A stretch of DNA of 62,018 bases, taken from the NCBI RefSeq assembly GCF_900112675.1, contig NZ_FOMQ01000020.1, forward strand, positions 1 to 62,018, in the 5' to 3' direction. The notes beneath the pieces are model-generated. The model was given only the letters and a program-made list of their open reading frames with translations. It was not told where the DNA came from and made no database searches. A program made the translations under genes and the position numbers. Positions 56,240 to 62,018 of this stretch are shown here, piece by piece. The DNA comes from Paracidovorax konjaci. GTDB taxonomy: Bacteria > Pseudomonadota > Gammaproteobacteria > Burkholderiales > Burkholderiaceae_C. Each line of letters begins with the position of its first letter. Within the stretch, counting starts at the first letter, position 1.

Positions 56240-58222
56240 ATGTCCGATGTGCATTCCGATGAACTGCTCGCCCAGGTGGCTTCCCTGCCGCCATTGCCTG
56301 GCGTGTACCGATATTTCGACGCCCAGGGCGGGCTGCTCTACGTGGGCAAGGCGCGCAACCTCAAAAAGCGTGTCTCCAGCTATTTCACGAAGACCCACGG
56401 CGGGACGCGCATCGGCCACATGGTGGGCAAGATCGTACGGCTGGAAACCACCGTGGTGCGTTCGGAGGCCGAGGCGCTGCTGCTGGAGAACAACCTCATC
56501 AAGTCGCTGGCGCCGCGCTACAACATCCTCTTTCGCGACGACAAGAGCTACCCCTACCTGAAGATCACCGGCGTTGCGGCGCGCGATGGCGCGGGCGACC
56601 AGCCCGGCCAGCGCTTTCCGCGCATCGCCTACTACCGCGGTGCCGTCGACAAGCGCCACCGTTATTTCGGCCCGTACCCGGGGGCGTGGGCGGTCAAGGA
56701 AACGATCCTGCTGCTGCAGAAGGTATTCCGCCTGCGGACCTGCGAGGACACCGTCTTCGCGAACCGCACGCGCCCGTGCCTGCTCTACCAGATCAAACGC
56801 TGCTCCGGGCCTTGCGTGGACCTCGTCTCCACCGAGGCCTATGCCCATGATGTGGCGAATGCGGACGCCATGCTGCGCGGCGAAACCAAGGAACTGCTGG
56901 AGGCGTTGGAGGCGCGGATGATGGCGCATTCCGAACAGCTGGAATTCGAGCAGGCGGCGGAGATCCGCAACCAGATCACGGCCCTTTCCCGCGTGCTGCA
57001 CCAGCAGGCCATCGAAACGGCCTCCGACAAGGATGTCGACATCCTCGCGGTGAAGGTGCTGGGCGGCCGCGCCTGTGTCAACCTGGCCATGGTGCGGGGT
57101 GGCCGGCACCTGGGCGATCGGGCCTACTTCCCCGTGCATGTCGAAGATGCCGCCGCCATTTTCCAGGACGAAGACGCACCGGAGGCACCGGCAGGACCGC
57201 CGGGAGCGGACCCGGGCGGTGCCCCGGCACGCCGTGCGGTGGAGGTTCAGGTGCTGGAGGCTTTCATTGCGCAGCACTACATCGGCGTGCCCGTCCCCCC
57301 GACGCTGGTGACCAGCGAGCCCGTGGACCGGGCGCTGCTGGATGCGCTTTCCCAGCAGGTCGGCATGCGCGTGAATGCAGTGCACCAGCCGCGCGAGCAG
57401 CGCCGAGCCTGGCTGGACATGGCGCAGAAGAACGCCGACATCCAGCTCGCGCGGCTTCTCTCCGAAGAAGGCTCGCAGCAGGCGCGCACGCGGGCGCTGG
57501 CCGAAGCACTCGATCTGCCGATGGACGACCTGGATGCGCTCACGATCGAGTGCTTCGACATCTCCCACACGGCGGGCGAATCCACGCAGGCCTCCTGCGT
57601 GGTGTTCCACCATCACAAGATGCAGAGCAGCGAGTACCGCCGCTACAAGATCGAGGGCATCACCGGCGGAGATGATTACGCCGCCATGCGCCAGGTGCTT
57701 TCCCGGCGTTACAGCAAGGTCGTGGAAGCGCAGCGCGAGGCCGGTGGCGCCGACCCCGCGCCTGGGCAGGCCCGGCTGCCGGACCTGGTGCTGATCGATG
57801 GGGGCAAGGGGCAGGTCAGCATGGCGCGGGAGGTGTTCACCGAACTGGGGCTGGACCTGGCGCGCATCGTCGGCGTGGAGAAGGGCGAGGGCCGCAAGGT
57901 GGGCCTGGAGGAACTGGTCTTTGCCGACGGGCGCGAGAAGGTCTATCTGGGCCGCGATTCCGCCGCGCTGATGCTGGTCGCCCAGATCCGCGACGAAGCC
58001 CACCGTTTCGCCATCACTGGCATGCGGGCCGCCCGCGCGCGGGTGCGCGTCGGTGGGGGGCAGCTCGAGGAGATCCCCGGGGTGGGCCCCAAGAAGCGTG
58101 CACGGCTGCTGCAGCGTTTTGGCGGAGTGCGTGGGGTGGCTGCGGCCAGCGTGGAGGATCTGGCGACGGTGGACGGCATTTCGCTGGAACTGGCGCAGGA
58201 GATCTATCGCGCGCTGCGATGA
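56240..58222 (+). CDS. uvrC: Excinuclease ABC subunit C
   Basis: A 660-residue nuclease that cuts on both sides of a DNA lesion with UvrB. The GIY-YIG domain is at the N-terminus ([20 protein letters not shown]). The Cys-rich part [16 protein letters not shown] follows, then the UVR motif ([15 protein letters not shown]), the RNase H-like 5' nuclease domain ([20 protein letters not shown] and [10 protein letters not shown] with its Asp), and two helix-hairpin-helix motifs ([20 protein letters not shown]). Length is slightly above the E. coli protein because of a Pro/Ala insert near residues 310-335. Confidence 0.96.
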   Translation: MSDVHSDELLAQVASLPPLPGVYRYFDAQGGLLYVGKARNLKKRVSSYFTKTHGGTRIGHMVGKIVRLETTVVRSEAEALLLENNLIKSLAPRYNILFRDDKSYPYLKITGVAARDGAGDQPGQRFPRIAYYRGAVDKRHRYFGPYPGAWAVKETILLLQKVFRLRTCEDTVFANRTRPCLLYQIKRCSGPCVDLVSTEAYAHDVANADAMLRGETKELLEALEARMMAHSEQLEFEQAAEIRNQITALSRVLHQQAIETASDKDVDILAVKVLGGRACVNLAMVRGGRHLGDRAYFPVHVEDAAAIFQDEDAPEAPAGPPGADPGGAPARRAVEVQVLEAFIAQHYIGVPVPPTLVTSEPVDRALLDALSQQVGMRVNAVHQPREQRRAWLDMAQKNADIQLARLLSEEGSQQARTRALAEALDLPMDDLDALTIECFDISHTAGESTQASCVVFHHHKMQSSEYRRYKIEGITGGDDYAAMRQVLSRRYSKVVEAQREAGGADPAPGQARLPDLVLIDGGKGQVSMAREVFTELGLDLARIVGVEKGEGRKVGLEELVFADGREKVYLGRDSAALMLVAQIRDEAHRFAITGMRAARARVRVGGGQLEEIPGVGPKKRARLLQRFGGVRGVAAASVEDLATVDGISLELAQEIYRALR

Positions 58223-58269
58223 GGCGATGGCGGGGGCGCTCTTGATCGCGGACGGCCTTGGTGGCATGA

Positions 58270-58275
58270 CACAAT
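58270..58275 (+). promoter_or_regulatory. -10-like box 7 nt before pgsA start
   Basis: CACAAT, then 7 nt and the ATG at 58283. Leaderless-type layout, within the 60-bp gap after uvrC. Confidence 0.35.
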
Positions 58276-58282
58276 CGCCTCC

Positions 58283-58852
58283 ATGTTCCTGACCATCCCC
58301 ACCATCATGACCTGGACGCGCATCGTCGCGATACCCTTGATCGTGGGTGTGTTCTATGCGCCGCTGGATCCCGCCACGCGCAATCTCATCGCCACGGTGA
58401 TGTTCGTGGTGTTCGCCGCGACCGACTGGCTCGATGGCTACCTTGCACGCAAGCTCAACCAGACTTCGTCGTTCGGTGCCTTCCTCGACCCGGTGGCCGA
58501 CAAATTCCTCGTGTGCGCATCGCTGCTGGTGCTGGTGCAATTGCAGCGCGCGGATGTGTTCGTGGCCCTCATCATCATCGGCCGGGAGATCGCGATATCG
58601 GCCTTGCGCGAATGGATGGCACAGATAGGCGCATCGCGCAGCGTGGCCGTCCACATGCTCGGCAAGTTGAAGACCACGGTGCAGATGATCGCCATTCCTT
58701 TCCTGCTCTACGACGGGCGCATCGGGGGCTCCATCGACACCGGCGTGTGGGGGACCTGGCTGATCTGGATCGCCGCCGTGCTCACGGTGTGGTCGATGGT
58801 CTACTACCTGCGCAAGGCATTGCCGGAGATTCGGGCACGGGTCAAGAAGTAA
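58283..58852 (+). CDS. pgsA: CDP-diacylglycerol-glycerol-3-phosphate 3-phosphatidyltransferase
   Basis: A 189-residue membrane enzyme that makes phosphatidylglycerol phosphate. The CDP-alcohol phosphatidyltransferase motif is visible: ATDWLDGYLARKLNQTSSFG followed by AFLDPVADK (DG-x2-AR-x8-G-x3-D-x3-D). N-terminus MFLTIPTIMTWTRIVAIPLI and four further membrane helices are normal. It lies 60 bp after uvrC on the same strand, the usual uvrC-pgsA order in Proteobacteria. Confidence 0.95.
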   Translation: MFLTIPTIMTWTRIVAIPLIVGVFYAPLDPATRNLIATVMFVVFAATDWLDGYLARKLNQTSSFGAFLDPVADKFLVCASLLVLVQLQRADVFVALIIIGREIAISALREWMAQIGASRSVAVHMLGKLKTTVQMIAIPFLLYDGRIGGSIDTGVWGTWLIWIAAVLTVWSMVYYLRKALPEIRARVKK

Positions 58853-59177
58853 GGCTGCGCGGATGGCCAGAGGGCAGGGCGGGGGGTGTCAATTGGTGCT
58901 TCCGATACACCCCGCAGCGCGTGCCCGGTAAACCCTCTGCAATGCGCGAAACACCCGTAAATTACGGCTAAAATCGCGGTTTTGGCCGTCGCAAAACGGC
59001 CCGTTGTATTGACACCCGGAAAGTCGATGGTTTTAATCTGGCACAGCAGACTCTGCGCCCCGTGCCAGTCCCTCCCCCGCCCCATATCGAGCCCCGCTTC
59101 CAGCGGCTGCATTGGCGCGTGTGAAGGCGCAGATTTGCACCAGACATTCCATCTACTCTTTTCCCGAGAGGCTTCTT
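58853..59177 (+). other. Intergenic region with HU promoter and long leader
   Basis: A 325-bp gap without a gene. The hupB promoter (59009-59037) lies in it. The expected transcript starts near 59044, giving a leader of about 134 nt before the GTG of hupB. Upstream, the text around 58960-59003 holds repeated GGCC/GCAAAACG motifs of no clear meaning. Confidence 0.6.
59009..59037 (+). promoter_or_regulatory. Sigma-70 promoter of hupB
   Basis: TTGACA (59009-59014), a 17-bp spacer and TTTAAT (59032-59037): a perfect -35 and one mismatch in the -10. It is the strongest promoter match I saw in the window. Confidence 0.75.
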
Positions 59178-59450
59178 GTGAATAAAACCGAACTGATTGA
59201 GCACATCGCTAACAATGCCGACATTTCCAAGGCCGCAGCGGCTCGCGCGCTGGAGTCCACGATCGAAGCGGTGAAGAAGACCTTGAAGAAGGGCGGCACG
59301 GTGTCTCTGGTCGGTTTCGGTACCTTCGCGGTGGGCAAGCGCGCCGCCCGCACGGGCCGTAATCCCCGTACCGGTGATACGATTAAGATCAAGGCTGCTA
59401 AAGTTCCAAAGTTCCGCCCCGGCAAGGCATTGAAAGATGCCCTCAACTGA
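59178..59450 (+). CDS. hupB: DNA-binding protein HU-beta
   Basis: A 90-residue histone-like protein that bends and compacts DNA as a dimer. [20 protein letters not shown] starts the helical part and [20 protein letters not shown], then [11 protein letters not shown], forms the arms with the conserved Pro. The start is GTG 59178, the codon that gives the standard N-terminus, with GAGAGG (59166-59171) before it. A longer frame from TTG 59112 is not supported. tRNA-Val(TAC) follows after 18 bp, probably on the same transcript. Confidence 0.95.
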   Translation: MNKTELIEHIANNADISKAAAARALESTIEAVKKTLKKGGTVSLVGFGTFAVGKRAARTGRNPRTGDTIKIKAAKVPKFRPGKALKDALN

Positions 59451-59468
59451 GGCTCGAGGTTTAAGGTG

Positions 59469-59544
59469 GGGTGCTTAGCTCAGTTGGTAGAGCGGCGCCC
59501 TTACAAGGCGTAGGTCGGCGGTTCGACCCCGTCAGCACCCACCA
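59469..59544 (+). tRNA. tRNA-Val(TAC)
   Basis: A 76-nt cloverleaf: acceptor GGGTGCT/AGCACCC, anticodon arm GCGCC-CTTACAA-GGCGT (anticodon TAC), T-arm with GGTTCGACCCC, and an encoded CCA. It sits between hupB and ppiD. Confidence 0.95.
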
Positions 59545-59550
59545 CCGATC

Positions 59551-59580
59551 AAAAGGCGAACGAGAGTTCGCCTTTTCTTT
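59551..59580 (+). terminator. Terminator after tRNA-Val(TAC)
   Basis: GGCGAAC (59555-59561) pairs with GTTCGCC (59566-59572), extended by AAAA/TTTT, with loop GAGA and then TTTTCTTTT. It ends 22 bp before ppiD, so ppiD needs its own promoter or read-through. Confidence 0.85.
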
Positions 59581-59602
59581 TGTCGCGACTGAAAGACCGA
59601 AA

Positions 59603-61525
59603 ATGTTTGAATCCATCCGCAAGCACTCCAAGATCGTCATGATCGCGTTGTTCTTGCTGATCATTCCGTCGTTTGTCCTGGTGGGCATCGATCGGAACTA
59701 CTTCACCAGCAAGAGCCCGGTGGTGGCGCGCGTGGATGGCCATGACATCACGCAGGACGACTGGGACAATGCCCACCGCACCGAAACGGACCGCATTCGC
59801 GCACAGTCTCCCTCGGTCGATCCGAAGCTGCTGGATTCGCCCCGCGCCCGTTACGCCACTCTGGAGCGGCTGGTCCGTGATCGCGTGCTGCAGACCGCGG
59901 CCACGAAGATGCACCTCATCGCGAGCGACGCACAACTGGCCCGCACACTGCAAGGCATTCCCGCGATCGCCTCGCTCAAGCGTCCGGATGGCTCTCTGGA
60001 TGCCGAGGCTTATCGCGCTCTGGTGGGCTCGCAGGGGCTGACGCCCGAAGGCTTCGAGGCCAACGTACGGCGAGAACTGTCGATCAACCAGGTCATGGGT
60101 GGAGTCATGGGCTCTGCATTCGCCGGCCAGGAGCAGGCCCGCTTGGCGCTGGATGCGCTGTACCAGCGCCGCGAGATCCAGGTAGCGCGGTTCACGGCCA
60201 GCGATTTCGCCAGCAAGGTCACGCCCACCGATGCGGACCTGGAAACCTACTACAAATCCCACGAGGCTCAATTCCGCCAATCGGAGCAGGCCAATGTGGA
60301 GTACGTTGTGCTGGATCTTGACGCAGTGCGCTCCAGCATCACGCTCAGCGACGACGATCTGAAGACCTACTACAAGGAAAACCTGGAGCGCATCGCGGGC
60401 AAGGAAGAGCGCCGTGCCAGCCATATCCTGATCAACGCCAGCAAGGATGCGCCTGCCGCAGAGCGCGAAAAGGCCAAGGCCCGCGCCACCGAATTGTTGG
60501 CGCAGGTGCGCAAGGCGCCGGGCACCTTTGCCGAGGTGGCTCGCAAATCCTCGCAGGACACGGGCTCGGCGTCCTCCGGCGGAGACCTGGGCTTTTTCGC
60601 GCGGGGTGCAATGGTCAAGCCGTTCGAAGACGCCGCCTTCTCGATGAAGAAGGGCGACATCAGCGATGTGGTGGAAAGCGACTTCGGCTACCACATCATC
60701 CAACTCAACGACATCAAGACGCCCAAGCAGCCGAGCTTCGAAGAAGTGCGCGCCAAGCTGGAGACGGAGGCCAAGCAGCAGCAGGCCCAACGCAAGTTCG
60801 CAGAGCTTGCGGAAGTCTTCTCGAACACGGTCTACGAGCAGGCGGACAGCCTGCAACCGGTCGCCGACAAGCTCAAGCTGAAAATCCAGACCGCGAACGA
60901 CATCACCCGCGTGCCCCGTCCCGATGCCCAGGGCCCGCTCGCGAATGCGCGTTTCCTGGAGGCGCTTTTCTCTTCGGACTCGGTGCAGAACAAGCGCAAT
61001 ACCGAAGCCGTCGAAGCGGGGCCCAGCGTGCTGGTGGCCGGGCGGGTGGTCACGCATACGCCTGCCCAGACACCCGCCTTCGAGCAGGTGAAGCCTCGCG
61101 TGCGCGAATTGTTCGTGGCAGACCGCTCCGCTGAACTTGCACGCCAGGAAGGCGAAGCCAAGCTGAACGCATGGAAGGCCGCGCCTGCAAGCGCATCCGG
61201 CCTGTCCACCGCCGTGACCGTGTCGCGCGACAAGCCTCAAAACCAACCCCGCCCCGTGGTGGATGCCGCCCTGCAAGCCAATGCCGACGCACTTCCCGCG
61301 TTCGCGGGGGTGGGCCTGGGCCAGCAGGGATATGCCGTCATCAAGATCAACCGTGTTGTACCGCGCGACCCGGCAGATGCCGCTGCAGCGCAGCAACAGC
61401 GTCAGCAATATGCCGAGCTGACTGCCGCTGCCGAAGCCATGGCGTACTACGAGCTGTTGAAAGACCGGTACAAAGTGCAGTTCAAGGTGCCACGGCCTGC
61501 CGAGAACGCCGCGACAGAAAATTGA
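59603..61525 (+). CDS. ppiD: Periplasmic folding chaperone PpiD (parvulin-type)
   Basis: A 640-residue chaperone anchored in the inner membrane that helps exported proteins fold. It has a short cytoplasmic N-terminus and one membrane helix (residues 11-28, [18 protein letters not shown]). A SurA-like N domain and the parvulin domain follow ([10 protein letters not shown] near residue 270, [20 protein letters not shown], and DFGYHIIQL). The C-terminal third is the PpiD extension. Length is normal. GAAAG (59591-59595) precedes the ATG. Confidence 0.93.
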   Translation: MFESIRKHSKIVMIALFLLIIPSFVLVGIDRNYFTSKSPVVARVDGHDITQDDWDNAHRTETDRIRAQSPSVDPKLLDSPRARYATLERLVRDRVLQTAATKMHLIASDAQLARTLQGIPAIASLKRPDGSLDAEAYRALVGSQGLTPEGFEANVRRELSINQVMGGVMGSAFAGQEQARLALDALYQRREIQVARFTASDFASKVTPTDADLETYYKSHEAQFRQSEQANVEYVVLDLDAVRSSITLSDDDLKTYYKENLERIAGKEERRASHILINASKDAPAAEREKAKARATELLAQVRKAPGTFAEVARKSSQDTGSASSGGDLGFFARGAMVKPFEDAAFSMKKGDISDVVESDFGYHIIQLNDIKTPKQPSFEEVRAKLETEAKQQQAQRKFAELAEVFSNTVYEQADSLQPVADKLKLKIQTANDITRVPRPDAQGPLANARFLEALFSSDSVQNKRNTEAVEAGPSVLVAGRVVTHTPAQTPAFEQVKPRVRELFVADRSAELARQEGEAKLNAWKAAPASASGLSTAVTVSRDKPQNQPRPVVDAALQANADALPAFAGVGLGQQGYAVIKINRVVPRDPADAAAAQQQRQQYAELTAAAEAMAYYELLKDRYKVQFKVPRPAENAATEN

Positions 61526-61572
61526 CTGATTCGGTCAAAAACGGGTTTTCTCTGGTTATAATTTAAAGCTAC

Positions 61573-61649
61573 GGTGGCTGTAGCTCAGTTGGTAGAGTCC
61601 AGGATTGTGATTCCTGTTGTCGTGGGTTCGAGCCCCATCAGCCACCCCA
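61573..61649 (+). tRNA. tRNA-His(GTG)
   Basis: A 77-nt cloverleaf including the extra G at position -1 that marks tRNA-His. Acceptor GTGGCTG/CAGCCAC, discriminator C, anticodon arm CAGGA-TTGTGAT-TCCTG (anticodon GTG) and an encoded CCA. Confidence 0.95.
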
Positions 61650-61656
61650 GATAAGC

Positions 61657-61693
61657 AAATCCGCTACAGCCAAAAGCTGTAGCGGATTTTTGC
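61657..61693 (+). terminator. Terminator after tRNA-His
   Basis: A 14-bp perfect stem (AAATCCGCTACAGC, 61657-61670, with GCTGTAGCGGATTT, 61676-61689), loop CAAAA, then TT. Confidence 0.9.
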
Positions 61694-61694
61694 T

Positions 61695-61928
61695 ATGGGC
61701 CTTCGAGAGCCGAGCGACCTTGAATGGCATCTCGCCAGTGGTTCTGTTCGTCGTGCGAGCGATGGACTTCAATTCTCCACGGTGGTGGCAGCTAGGCCGT
61801 TGCTCTATCTCTCTGGCGAGCAGGCAGTACCCGCCTTTGCATTGTCTACTCCTGATATGGCCGACTTCCGTCTGCGGCAGCTTCTTGCGGGATTGCGCAG
61901 CGGTACTGCTTGTGCCTGTCGTGTTTTA
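61695..61928 (+). pseudogene. Probable 5' half of the IS-interrupted gene
   Basis: An open frame of 78 codons from an ATG at 61695 to the IS at 61929. It is protein-like (for example SDLEWHLASGSVRRASDGLQ and PDMADFRLRQLLAGLRSG) and its codon use is moderate in GC at third positions, as in 339-641. It ends at TTA (61926-61928). The left-edge fragment continues from the duplicated TTA (327-329) in the same frame. The ATG directly follows a terminator and has no ribosome binding site, so the true start is unsure. No family is recognised. Confidence 0.4.
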
Positions 61929-62018
61929 GAGCGGCTAACAAAACGGTGCGAGATGGCGAATGCAAATGACGCAGCAAGCCAGAGAAAGCAGCGCGACATG
62001 AATATCGATGCGACGTTC
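61929..62018 (-). mobile_element. IS5-like insertion sequence, 3' end (cut by window edge)
   Basis: The terminal inverted repeat GAGCGGCTAACAAAAC (61929-61944) matches the left-edge IS end in reverse. The 3' end of the transposase gene is inside it on the minus strand, the same orientation as the left-edge copy. If one IS joined the two window ends, the pieces would form one element on the minus strand. Confidence 0.75.
61935..62018 (-). CDS. IS5 family transposase, C-terminal end
   Basis: The minus strand reads ERRIDIHVALLSLACCVICI and then RHLAPFC to a TAG at 61937-61935. ER-x-DIH-x-A-x-LSL-x-C is the common C-terminus of IS5-type transposases. Only 27 residues are visible. The stop codon lies within the terminal inverted repeat. 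Confidence 0.7.
   Translation of the reverse strand, partial: ERRIDIHVALLSLACCVICIRHLAPFC

Noticed and set aside
59112-59180. N-terminal extension of HU from a TTG codon
   Set aside because: HU proteins start MNKTELI, which matches GTG 59178. The extension has no homology and lies in the leader after the promoter.
61929-62018. Continuation of the right-edge plus-strand frame to the window end
   Set aside because: This part is the antisense of the IS transposase C-terminus. Only the portion before the IS (to 61928) is kept as a possible gene half.

Overview
The window is 62 kb of high-GC betaproteobacterial chromosome that best fits the Comamonadaceae, probably Acidovorax sensu lato. The evidence is gene content (PhaR, EarP with an Arg32-type EF-P, several Bug-type solute binding proteins, ArgP/ArgO, an OmpR/EnvZ pair) and a dispersed short repeat containing TTTGCTAT. 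No species can be fixed from the sequence alone. Both ends of the window lie inside copies of the same IS5-like element in the same orientation, which is how a draft contig commonly ends.

Left 3 kb (1-3226) is an accessory zone with a lower GC look: the 5' part of an IS transposase, a gene fragment (339-641), an unrecognised gene with a possible RNase H-like acidic tetrad (836-1765), an orphan SMI1/KNR4 immunity-type gene, and a tRNA-Arg 3' fragment with its terminator. The fragment is fused directly to the remnant of a type I-C-like CRISPR array. The gene fragment at the left edge and the open frame at the right edge read as two halves of one gene, in frame and with a shared TTA at the IS junctions.

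3227-28065 is mostly housekeeping: nth (broken by an amber codon), an aminotransferase, slyX, an aldo/keto reductase, a DEAD-box helicase, yciH, a nitric oxide defence cluster (group III truncated globin, YtfE, NsrR), argP/argO, metQ, serB, a CbiM-like membrane protein, mfd, ispD-ispF, envZ-ompR, a SIMPL protein, 3-hydroxybutyrate dehydrogenase, and an alpha/beta hydrolase overlapping relA.

28157-41102 carries tRNA-Val(GAC), a PQQ-type sugar dehydrogenase, mntP behind a yybP-ykoY manganese riboswitch, a PfpI-like protein, phaR, rimO, mntH, a citrate-type MFS carrier, efp, and a lysR-earP pair. EarP modifies EF-P, and its gene contains two copies of the dispersed repeat in frame.

41238-56171 holds two catabolic clusters. 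The first is a CoA-transferase, an HMG-CoA-lyase-like protein and two Bug binding proteins. The second is an RpiR regulator followed by isoaspartyl peptidase, a GsiABCD peptide importer, a P1 aminopeptidase, an M55 D-aminopeptidase and an Asp/Glu racemase. This second set looks like a pathway for importing and breaking down peptides with unusual bonds or D-residues.

56240-61693 returns to core genes: uvrC, pgsA, a HU gene with a strong promoter, tRNA-Val(TAC), ppiD and tRNA-His, before the right-hand IS edge. Several genes (slyX, DUF6172, ispD, rimO, uvrC, pgsA) show a -10-like hexamer 6 to 9 nt before the ATG, which suggests leaderless mRNAs.
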